DNA from: Pseudomonadota bacterium
Lineage (GTDB): Bacteria; Pseudomonadota; Alphaproteobacteria; Caulobacterales; Caulobacteraceae
Direction: 5' to 3'
DNA: 7,701 bases
Assembly (NCBI GenBank): GCA_023451375.1
Contig: JAEXZS010000065.1
Coordinates: 1-7,701 of the forward strand
Shown: positions 1 to 7,701 of the stretch, in pieces
Numbering within the stretch: position 1 is the stretch's first letter
Layout of the letters: the number at the start of each line of letters is the position of its first letter
Position numbers and translations under genes: made by a program
The notes under the pieces: generated by a model
What the model was told of the DNA's origin: nothing
Database searches by the model: none
Seen by the model: the letters and a program-made list of their open reading frames with translations, nothing else

Positions 1-162
1 CCCGCGGCCGTTCGGCTGCGCAACTTGATCAGCTCCGCCGCACGGCCGCTCCCGCCGGCGACGCAGATCGGCTATCAACCCCCTGGGCTCTCACAATGAT
101 CGAGGGACTGGCGGGGGGCACGTCAGCAGCAGACCCGCTCGCTCATTCGCGCCCATGAGAAT
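1..162. other. Left-edge region with no assignable gene
   Basis: Two forward frames are open from the window edge, one ending at a TGA at 97-99 and the other at a TGA at 156-158. Either could be the tail of a gene lying to the left, but neither translation (about 32 and 51 residues) resembles a family I recognise. No minus-strand frame here has a convincing start with an RBS. I see no tRNA, repeat array or promoter in this stretch. Confidence 0.4.
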
Positions 163-192
163 AGGGCCGCATACCGACTGGTACGCGGCCCT
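163..192 (-). terminator. Hairpin terminator candidate after the small HTH-like gene
   Basis: A perfect 8-bp outer stem (AGGGCCGC at 163-170 with GCGGCCCT at 185-192), one A/C mismatch, and a 4-bp inner stem (TACC/GGTA) close on the four-base loop GACT. On the minus strand the hairpin starts 5 bases after the stop codon of the 82-residue gene and is followed by TATTCTC-like sequence, a weak T-rich tail. Position and stem strength fit a rho-independent terminator, although the T tract is poor. The hairpin could also work as a 3'-end stabiliser. Confidence 0.55.
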
Positions 193-197
193 GAGTC

Positions 198-446
198 TTA
201 AATGCCAGAAGCGATTTGAGAAAACCGCCGCAACGAACTCTCGAGATACGCACGGAGTTCGTTATCATTGGCTGGCGGTACGTTCGGAAAGCGACGACCG
301 TGAAGCACGTCATTCGCCCGTCCACTATTCACCCCGACCAACCAAGCGCTCACATCCTGAGGAGTTCCCCTCAGCATCAGTGCTTTCAACATTGCCGCTT
401 TCACGGCGTCGCAACGGCCGAGGCCGCTCCTTCCAACAGTAGCCAT
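198..446 (-). CDS. Small helix-turn-helix-like protein, 82 aa
   Basis: An 82-residue basic protein of unknown function. From about residue 26 to 60 it reads as a possible DNA-binding helix-turn-helix: TPQDVSAWLVGVNSGRANDV followed by LHGRRFPNVPP. This resembles small XRE-like proteins of alphaproteobacteria whose recognition segment reads roughly 'GVNxGRISEVxxGKRFP'; the resemblance is from memory, not a search. The upstream part of the open frame (back to 542) is not used because the ATG at 446-444 has an AGGA 9 bases before it. The gene stands alone, in the same direction as clpB but 242 bp after it, and is closed by a hairpin 5 bases past its TAA. A dyad overlaps its RBS, which would fit autoregulation. 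Its DNA is about 57% GC (68 of 120 bases at 241-360), well below the neighbours, which suggests transfer or weak selection. It could still be a chance frame. Confidence 0.55.
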   Translation of the reverse strand: MATVGRSGLGRCDAVKAAMLKALMLRGTPQDVSAWLVGVNSGRANDVLHGRRFPNVPPANDNELRAYLESSLRRFSQIASGI

Positions 447-452
447 TTGGTT

Positions 453-471
453 ACGTCCTGTAACAAGACGT
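453..471. promoter_or_regulatory. Imperfect 19-bp dyad over the small gene's RBS
   Basis: ACGTCCTGTAACAAGACGT is an inverted repeat centred on base 462, with 8 of 9 mirrored positions complementary (only 458/466 fail). It ends 7 bases upstream of the ATG at 446 and contains the complement of the AGGA Shine-Dalgarno sequence (TCCT at 456-459). It could be a DNA operator for the adjacent HTH-like protein, or an RNA stem hiding the RBS. Function is inferred from position and symmetry only. Confidence 0.4.
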
Positions 472-556
472 GGCCTTGACGCGCTGGAAGCCTGCGCGCG
501 ATATGCGCTGGCGACCCACCAGTTGCACCCAACGGCGGCCACATGCCCCGTTGATC

Positions 557-588
557 CGGGCGCTGAGGCTCCTAACCCTCAGCGCCCG
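557..588 (-). terminator. Perfect 12-bp stem-loop downstream of clpB
   Basis: CGGGCGCTGAGG at 557-568 pairs perfectly with CCTCAGCGCCCG at 577-588 around the 8-base loop CTCCTAAC. It lies 100 bases past the clpB stop, between clpB and the small minus-strand gene. Neither strand has a T tract after the stem, so a classical intrinsic terminator is not shown. It may end or protect the clpB transcript, act in the leader of the small gene, or be a protein site. The stem itself is certain; the role is not. Confidence 0.45.
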
Positions 589-673
589 AAGTCCGATTCC
601 ACTTCTACAGCATAGGTGTGGCGATTGGGACTCTGTGTTCCGACAATGTTCCGGAGATTTGGGCGCTGTTGTC

Positions 674-682
674 TGTGGATAA
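674..682 (-). promoter_or_regulatory. Perfect consensus DnaA box
   Basis: TGTGGATAA on the plus strand is TTATCCACA on the minus strand, the canonical 9-mer bound by the replication initiator DnaA. It sits 7 bases past the clpB stop codon in non-coding DNA. I found no second perfect box nearby, so this is not an origin by itself. It could be a titration or regulatory site, or a chance match. Confidence 0.45.
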
Positions 683-688
683 GTTGCC

Positions 689-3277
<2,589 letters not shown>

Positions 3278-3356
3278 GTCGTTCGGTTCCCCTCGGGAGG
3301 CGGATTTCACCTCAATGCGCCCTTTCGGGAAGCGACGCCTTGAGCTGTCGCAAACG

Positions 3357-3384
3357 AGATGGTGTGGCGAAAGGGCCACGCAAG
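3357..3384 (-). promoter_or_regulatory. Sigma-32 (heat-shock) promoter candidate for clpB
   Basis: Read on the minus strand, CTTGCGT (complement of 3378-3384) is followed after exactly 13 bases by CACCATCT (complement of 3357-3364). The RpoH consensus is CTTGAAA, N11-16, CCCCATNT. The CTTG core matches and the -10 element differs at one defined base. Transcription would start near 3350, giving a leader of about 70 nt before clpB. clpB is a standard RpoH target, so the position makes sense. The -35 match is limited to CTTG. Confidence 0.55.
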
Positions 3385-3413
3385 GGGTGGCGCAACCTCG
3401 AAGCAACTGCCAC

Positions 3414-3420
3414 GCTATAG
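3414..3420 (+). promoter_or_regulatory. Possible -10 element for the BCCT transporter gene
   Basis: GCTATAG fits the GCTANA-type -10 element described for housekeeping promoters of Caulobacter. It ends only 4 bases before the ATG at 3425, so a transcript from it would be nearly leaderless for that start, or have a leader of roughly 14 nt for the ATG at 3440. No TTGAC-like -35 is visible at the expected distance, so the call is weak. Confidence 0.3.
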
Positions 3421-3424
3421 GGCG

Positions 3425-5329
3425 ATGCTGACGACCAAGATGAACCCGCGTGTCTTCTGGGGCGCGAGCCTGATCATCGGGCTGCTGCTGATCCTGGCCG
3501 TCGCGGCGCCGGGCCAGTCCGACCGCGTGTTCCAGAGCGTGCAGGCCTGGGTGATCGACACCTTCGGCTGGTTCTACATCGCCGCCGTGGCCGGGTTCCT
3601 GGGGCTGGTGCTGGTGCTCGCCCTGGGTCCAACCGGGGCGCTGAGGCTGGGGCCCGACGACGCCGAGCCGGACTTTCCCTATCTTTCCTGGCTGGCCATG
3701 CTGTTCGCCGCCGGCATGGGCATCGGACTGATGTACTTCGGCGTGGCCGAGCCGATCCAGCATTTCGTCAGCCCGCCGGAGGTCGAGCCGCGCACCTTCG
3801 CCGCCGCGCGCGAGGCCATGGGCATCACCTTCTTCCACTATGGCGCGCACGCGTGGGCCATCTACGCCCTGGTCGGGCTCAGCCTGGCCTTCTTCTCCTA
3901 TCGCAAGGGGCTGCCGCTGACCCTGCGCTCGGGGCTGTCGCCCCTGCTGGGCCGGCGGATCAACGGCCCCATCGGCGACGCCGTCGACATCTTCGCCATC
4001 TGGGGCACGGCCTTCGGCATCGCCACCTCGCTGGGCTTCGGCGTGGCGCAGATGAACAGCGGCCTGACCTATCTGATCGGCATTCCGAACAACGCGTGGG
4101 TCCAGGTCGGCCTGATCGCCCTGGTCATGGCGGCGGCGACCACATCGGTCATGACGGGCGTCGGCAGGGGCGTACGGCGTCTGTCGGAGCTGAACCTGAC
4201 GCTGGCCGTGTCGCTGATGATCTTCGTGCTGGTGGTCGGCCCCACCGGCTTCCTGTTCAAGGCGCTGGTCCAGAACTTCGGCTTCTATCTGGACCATTTC
4301 TTCGAGCGGACCTTCACCCTCTACGCCTATGAGCCCCGCGCCTGGATGGCGGACTGGACGCTGTTCTACTGGGCGTGGTGGATCGCCTGGTCGCCGTTCG
4401 TGGGCATGTTCATCGCCCGCATCTCGCGCGGGCGGACGGTGCGCGAGTTCATCCTGAACGTGCTGCTGGTGCCGGCGGGCTTCACCTTCCTGTGGATGAC
4501 GGTCTTCGGCAATACGGCCATCAGCCTGGACATGGGCCAGGCGGAGGGGGCCATCTCGGCGGCGGTGTCCACGGACCTGTCGACCGCCCTGTTCCACTTC
4601 CTGGAGCAGCTGCCGGGCGCGGCGATCACCTCGACCCTGGCCATCCTGCTGGTGGCGGTGTTCTTCATCACCTCGGCCGATTCGGGCGCCCTGGTGATCG
4701 ACACCATCGCGTCCGGCGGGGCGGACGACACGCCGCGCTGGCAAAGGGTCTACTGGTGCCTGCTGCTGGGGCTGATCGCCGCCCTGCTGCTGCTGGCCGG
4801 GGGGCTGGGCGCGCTGCAGGCCGCCACCCTGGGCGCGGCCCTGCCCTTCGTCGTCATCATGATCCTGCTGTCGGTCGGCCTGGTGCGGCAGATGAACGCC
4901 GATGTGGCCGGGCGGGTGGTGGAGACCGAGGGACCGCCCCTGGCCGAGCAGCTGAAGCGCATCCTGGCGCCCGCCGGCCGCCGCGACATCCAGAGGCAGA
5001 TCGAGCGCAACGGCCTGCCGGCGCTGGAGACCGTGCGCGAGGGGCTGGCGGCCGAGGGGCTGGCCGCCGAGGTGGCCCGCGACGAGGACGGCGTGTCGCT
5101 GACGGCGCCGGTCGCCGGGGGGCGGGACTTCCACTATCGCCTGATCGCGCGCGAACGTCCCCGGCCGGCCATGACGGCGCTGGAAGCGCCGGAGCGGCGC
5201 CGGGCCATGGAGTGGCGTCTGTCGGCGCGATCCGACGACGTGACCCGGCCCCGCGATGTGACCGGCTTCACTCGCGACCAACTGGTCGCCGACGTGCTGG
5301 AGCACCTGCATCGCTGGCGTGCGGGCTGA
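3425..5329 (+). CDS. BCCT-family betaine/choline/carnitine transporter
   Basis: A 634-residue inner-membrane symporter for a trimethylammonium compound (glycine betaine, choline or carnitine), probably used for osmoprotection or uptake. Hydrophobic segments fit the 12-helix BCCT fold (first about 12-30, last about 466-486). The family signature WTLFYWAWW at 311-319 continues IAWSPFVGMFIARISRGRTV, giving the tryptophan box W318, W319 and W322. The body (e.g. GRRINGPIGDAVDI at 177-190) and a hydrophilic C-terminal tail of about 145 residues recall BetT-type proteins, whose tail senses osmotic stress. However, the glycine stretch at 97-101 is GMGIG, as in sodium-coupled BetP, where E. coli BetT has an aspartate at the last position. 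The start is uncertain: the ATG at 3425 has no good RBS, and the ATGs at 3359 and 3440 are alternatives. The conserved NPRVFW follows the latter directly. It is divergent from clpB and precedes the serine hydrolase gene. Confidence 0.93.
   Translation: MLTTKMNPRVFWGASLIIGLLLILAVAAPGQSDRVFQSVQAWVIDTFGWFYIAAVAGFLGLVLVLALGPTGALRLGPDDAEPDFPYLSWLAMLFAAGMGIGLMYFGVAEPIQHFVSPPEVEPRTFAAAREAMGITFFHYGAHAWAIYALVGLSLAFFSYRKGLPLTLRSGLSPLLGRRINGPIGDAVDIFAIWGTAFGIATSLGFGVAQMNSGLTYLIGIPNNAWVQVGLIALVMAAATTSVMTGVGRGVRRLSELNLTLAVSLMIFVLVVGPTGFLFKALVQNFGFYLDHFFERTFTLYAYEPRAWMADWTLFYWAWWIAWSPFVGMFIARISRGRTVREFILNVLLVPAGFTFLWMTVFGNTAISLDMGQAEGAISAAVSTDLSTALFHFLEQLPGAAITSTLAILLVAVFFITSADSGALVIDTIASGGADDTPRWQRVYWCLLLGLIAALLLLAGGLGALQAATLGAALPFVVIMILLSVGLVRQMNADVAGRVVETEGPPLAEQLKRILAPAGRRDIQRQIERNGLPALETVREGLAAEGLAAEVARDEDGVSLTAPVAGGRDFHYRLIARERPRPAMTALEAPERRRAMEWRLSARSDDVTRPRDVTGFTRDQLVADVLEHLHRWRAG
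5039..5068 (+). repeat. 15-bp tandem duplication in the transporter tail
   Basis: Two adjacent 15-base units starting GAGGGGCTGG differ at one base and encode EGLAA twice, in the C-terminal cytoplasmic tail of the transporter. The frame is kept. It is probably a small slippage duplication within a charged helical region. Confidence 0.6.
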
Positions 5330-5359
5330 GGCTGGATCGGCGCGCCCGACAGGCTAAGG

Positions 5360-5376
5360 TGGGGATGAGTTCCCCA
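5360..5376 (+). promoter_or_regulatory. Hairpin covering the upstream start of the serine hydrolase gene
   Basis: TGGGGA (5360-5365) and TCCCCA (5371-5376) form a perfect 6-bp stem around the loop TGAGT. It takes in the ATG at 5365 and touches the AAGG Shine-Dalgarno sequence (5356-5359). The second ATG at 5389, with its own GAGG 6 bases upstream (5379-5382), is left free. The stem may block the first start or act as an intercistronic processing or attenuation element; this is inferred from the sequence alone. Confidence 0.35.
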
Positions 5377-5388
5377 TCGAGGTCGCGC

Positions 5389-7020
5389 ATGTCCCTTCGT
5401 CTTTCCCGCCGTTCCGCCCTGTTCGTTTCGGGAGGCGCGGCGGCGCTGGCGGCGCGGCCCTCGTGGGCCCTGGAAGCCGCCGCGAACGACGACGCGTCCC
5501 TGGCCGAGGCGGTCGACGCCTATGTGGGCAAGGCGATGGAGGCCTGGCCCGACCAGCCGGCGCTGGGTGTGGCGGTGGTGCGGGACGGGAAGACGATCCT
5601 GGCGCGCGGCTATGGGGTCAAGCGCCAGGGTCAAGATGGGGGGCAGGCCGCGCGGGCGGACGAGCACACCCTGTTCGCCATCGCCTCCAACACCAAGAAC
5701 GTCACCGCCGCCGCCCTGGCGATCCTGGTCGATGAGGGCAAGGTGAAGTGGGACGAGCCGGTGAAGACCTATCTGCCCGACTTCCGGCTGGTCGATCCCT
5801 ACATCACCGACCACGTCACGGTGCGTGACACGCTGAGCCATCGAGCCGGATTCGGCCTGGGCGCCGGCGACCTGCTGTTCTGGCCCAACAGTGATCGGAC
5901 GCGCGCCGAGGTGCTGGCCCAGGCTGCCTTCGTGCCGATCGAGAACGGCTTTCGGGCGGAGTACGACTACTGCAACCTGATGTTCGTGGTCGCCGGGGCG
6001 GTGATCGAGGCGGCGTCCGGCCAGTCGTGGGAGGCCTTCGTCCAGAGCCGAATCCTGGATCGCGTCGGCATGGCCGAGACCGTGCCCCTGGCGCGGCTGG
6101 CCGATCCGGCGAAGTCGGCGCTGCCGCACGGGCGGATCGGGCCGCCGCTGCGCTACCAGGGTGAGATGCAGCCGATCGGAGAGTCGATCGTGGAGGTTTG
6201 GAACTGGGATTCGGCGGCGGCGGCCGGCGGCCTTTGCGCCACGCCGACCGACTGGGCCAAATGGATCGCGGTGCGGCTGAACGAGGGGCTGCTGCCGGAC
6301 GGGTCGCGCCTGTTCTCGGAAGAGACGGCGCGCGAGATGTGGAAGCCCAACATCATCGTCGGCTCTTCGGCGGGACCCACGGCGGAGCTGCCAAACCGGG
6401 CCATCGCCTCGACCTACGCCATGGGTTTCCAGGTGCAGGACTATCGCGGCGAGCGGCTGATCAGCCACGGCGGCGGTTCGCCAGGCGGGATCTCGGCGAC
6501 GGTGCTGATCCCCGGCCGCAAGACCGGCTTCTGCGTCTTCAGCAACGCCGAGGAGAGCTTTCTGCTGCGCGCGCTGCGCTCGGGCATCTCCGACCTGTGC
6601 ATGGGCAAGGTCGACGTGGACTGGATCGCGGATTCGAAGCGGCGCGAGAAGGAGGGGATCGACAAGTCCCTGGCCGCCGCCGCCGAGATCGACGCCAGGC
6701 AGCGGGCGGGCGCGGCGCCGTCCATGCCGCTGGAAGCCTACGCGGGGACTTGGCGCGACCCGTGGTACGGCGACATCGTCATCTCGCGGCGGGACGGCGG
6801 CCTGTGGCTGGACTTCACCCACACCCCGGCGCTGAAGGGGCCGCTGGAGCCCTATGACGGCGAGACCTTCCGCACCCGTTTCCCGGACAAGCGGGAGGAG
6901 GACGCCTTCATCACCTTCAGCATCCAGGCGGCCAAGCCGGCGACGGCGACGATGAAGGGCGTCTCGCCCGACATCGACTTCTCGTACGACTATCAGGACC
7001 TGCGGCTGACGCGGGTCTAG
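5389..7020 (+). CDS. Exported serine hydrolase, beta-lactamase superfamily, DUF3471-like C-terminus
   Basis: A 543-residue serine hydrolase of the class C beta-lactamase / DD-peptidase / esterase superfamily. The catalytic triad motifs are S100-N-T-K103 (SxxK, nucleophile and base), Y194-C-N196 (YxN) and H360-G-G362 (in place of KTG). The superfamily acts on peptides, esters or amides by an acyl-enzyme; the substrate here cannot be read from sequence, and a clinical beta-lactamase role is unlikely. The N-terminus has a twin-arginine signal (SRRSALF at 6-12, alanine-rich core, cleavage probably after SWA at 27), so a periplasmic protein is likely. Residues from about 445 to the end match the DUF3471-type beta-rich domain often attached to these hydrolases. 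The ATG at 5389 (GAGG 6 bases upstream) gives a normal signal length. The ATG at 5365 (AAGG upstream, 551 aa) is the alternative and lies in a hairpin. It sits 59 bp after the transporter stop with no clear promoter between, so co-transcription is plausible. Confidence 0.92.
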   Translation: MSLRLSRRSALFVSGGAAALAARPSWALEAAANDDASLAEAVDAYVGKAMEAWPDQPALGVAVVRDGKTILARGYGVKRQGQDGGQAARADEHTLFAIASNTKNVTAAALAILVDEGKVKWDEPVKTYLPDFRLVDPYITDHVTVRDTLSHRAGFGLGAGDLLFWPNSDRTRAEVLAQAAFVPIENGFRAEYDYCNLMFVVAGAVIEAASGQSWEAFVQSRILDRVGMAETVPLARLADPAKSALPHGRIGPPLRYQGEMQPIGESIVEVWNWDSAAAAGGLCATPTDWAKWIAVRLNEGLLPDGSRLFSEETAREMWKPNIIVGSSAGPTAELPNRAIASTYAMGFQVQDYRGERLISHGGGSPGGISATVLIPGRKTGFCVFSNAEESFLLRALRSGISDLCMGKVDVDWIADSKRREKEGIDKSLAAAAEIDARQRAGAAPSMPLEAYAGTWRDPWYGDIVISRRDGGLWLDFTHTPALKGPLEPYDGETFRTRFPDKREEDAFITFSIQAAKPATATMKGVSPDIDFSYDYQDLRLTRV

Positions 7021-7069
7021 GGCGGGCGGTCCGAAGGATACGGCGGTCCCGCTGACTGCGCTTTCCGAT

Positions 7070-7121
7070 CGTCATTCGGGGGCGTCCGCAGGTCTTCGCT
7101 TCACTCAGCCCCGGAATGACG
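7070..7121. repeat. REP-like palindrome in the convergent gap
   Basis: CGTCATTC at 7070-7077 pairs with GAATGACG at 7114-7121. After one G/G mismatch, GGGGC at 7079-7083 pairs with GCCCC at 7108-7112, enclosing a 24-base centre. It lies 50 bp after the serine hydrolase stop and 16 bp past the stop of the convergent DUF4893 gene. I recall GTCATTC(C)GGGG...GAATGAC units as dispersed intergenic palindromes in Caulobacterales and related genomes. Such elements may act as bidirectional transcript ends. No T tract follows on either strand. Confidence 0.6.
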
Positions 7122-7136
7122 GCCTGGGGTCGCCCC

Positions 7137-7701
7137 CTAGCGGACGATCTCCAGCAGCTCCAGCTTGGCTTCCTGCTTCGGCCACGGAAGCACCAGGCGC
7201 CAGCGCTGGTCGCCGATGCGTTCGAGGACGCCGACCTGGTCGCGCTCGCGGTTCCGGCCGTAGTCGGGGAAGTCCGCCTCGTCGCCCCAAGCCTGGGCGC
7301 CGACATAGACCAGTCGACGGTCGCTGTCGGGATAGAGCAGGCCGCGCGTGCGCTGCGAACCGGTGGTCTTGGTCAGGATGAGGTCTCCGCCGGGCGTCAG
7401 CTCGACGGAGCAGGCGAAGAAGGGATAGGCGACATAGGCCAGGCCCTCACCCTCGGTGCGGCGACCCAGCTTGATGGTGCGACAGCGGTAGGTCCCCGGC
7501 GCGGGCTGCAGGCGGCCGGGGAGCGCGGCGTTGGGATCGACCAGGGCGGCCAGCCGCTCCACCTCCGAGGCGAAGCCGGCCTCCTCGGCCTCGGCGCGGC
7601 CCAGGCGCCAGGCCTGGTCGAGACGGCCCAGCAGGCTGGCGTCGGCGGCCGAGGCGACCTGGCGCCAGTCGTCGGCGCCGCCCTGAAGGCCGTCGGCAAG
7701 C
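7137..7701 (-). CDS. DUF4893 domain-containing protein (5' end outside window)
   Basis: The C-terminal 187 residues of a DUF4893 protein, a family of unknown function found mainly in alphaproteobacteria. The frame is open to the right edge, so its N-terminus (usually a signal or lipoprotein sequence) is not seen; the GTG at 7562 is internal and not the real start. Recognisable stretches, from memory of the family, are DDWRQVAS and LDQAWRLGRAEAE near the edge, VDPNAALPG, GTYRCRTIKLG, YVAYPFFACSVE, LTKTTGSQRTRGLLYPDSDR, YGRNRERDQVGVLERIGDQR and the ending WRLVLPWPKQEAKLELLEIV. The repeated small-domain pattern looks like a beta-rich export-type protein. It is convergent with the serine hydrolase and separated from it by the REP-like palindrome. 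No function should be assigned from this fragment. Confidence 0.85.
   Translation of the reverse strand, partial: LADGLQGGADDWRQVASAADASLLGRLDQAWRLGRAEAEEAGFASEVERLAALVDPNAALPGRLQPAPGTYRCRTIKLGRRTEGEGLAYVAYPFFACSVELTPGGDLILTKTTGSQRTRGLLYPDSDRRLVYVGAQAWGDEADFPDYGRNRERDQVGVLERIGDQRWRLVLPWPKQEAKLELLEIVR

Noticed and set aside
476..505. Plus-strand promoter-like TTGACG with GATATG 18 bases downstream
   Set aside because: The -10 match is weak and no plus-strand gene follows; treated as chance.
447..542. N-terminal extension of the small HTH-like protein to an ATG at 542
   Set aside because: The ATG at 446 has a good RBS, the extension shows no conserved-looking features, and it would place the dyad inside the coding region.
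555..612. Possible tRNA: the loop CTCCTAA resembles the anticodon loop of tRNA-Arg(CCT), and a GAAGT/ACTTC stem follows
   Set aside because: The stem is 12 bp with an 8-base loop, the T-arm geometry (CCGATTCC loop) does not fit, and no acceptor stem or D-arm can be built.
3278..5311. Minus-strand open frame continuous with clpB and antisense to the transporter, which would make a 1540-residue fusion
   Set aside because: The ClpB part begins at the conserved MNLDLYSDRAKQ with its own RBS. The upstream part is low-complexity, rich in Gln, Arg, His and Gly, and is the mirror of a well-supported transporter gene in GC-rich DNA.
4375..5364. Upstream extension of the serine hydrolase frame inside the transporter gene
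   Set aside because: It overlaps the conserved transporter in another frame, reads as Gly/Arg/Ala/Pro-rich low complexity, and precedes a clear signal peptide and RBS.
5134..6822. 562-residue minus-strand open frame opposite the serine hydrolase
   Set aside because: Arg, Gly and His-rich translation without motifs; the plus strand has all catalytic motifs and a signal peptide.

Overview
The window looks like chromosomal DNA of a GC-rich alphaproteobacterium, most likely from the Caulobacterales (Brevundimonas or Caulobacter type). This rests on very high GC in the coding parts (50 of 60 bases in 1501-1560), a DUF4893 protein, a GTCATTC/GAATGAC intergenic palindrome of the kind I associate with these genomes, and a GCTATA -10 element. 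Genus assignment is inference only.

Layout from left to right. Bases 1-162 hold no gene I can assign. Bases 163-446 hold a compact transcription unit on the minus strand: an 82-residue protein with a helix-turn-helix-like core, an RBS inside an imperfect 19-bp dyad, and a strong hairpin just past its stop. Its base composition is clearly poorer in GC (about 57%) than the rest. Bases 447-688 are non-coding and hold a perfect 12-bp hairpin and a perfect DnaA box. clpB, the ATP-dependent disaggregase, is complete on the minus strand (689-3277). It has a heat-shock (sigma-32 type) promoter candidate in the 147-bp divergent gap shared with the next gene. On the plus strand follow a BCCT-family betaine/choline/carnitine transporter (3425-5329) and an exported serine hydrolase of the beta-lactamase / penicillin-binding-protein superfamily (5389-7020, or 5365-7020), close enough to be co-transcribed. 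A REP-like palindrome fills the convergent gap, and a DUF4893 protein on the minus strand runs off the right edge.

How the genes relate: clpB and the BCCT transporter are divergent stress genes (protein aggregation and osmotic stress) sharing one intergenic region, although nothing shows shared control. The serine hydrolase and DUF4893 protein are envelope or unknown-function genes. I do not see a convincing new multi-gene system. The least explained parts are the small regulator-like unit at the left, the non-coding DnaA-box/hairpin segment beside it, and the REP-like element at the right. Very long open frames antisense to clpB and to the transporter are GC-driven shadows and are left out.
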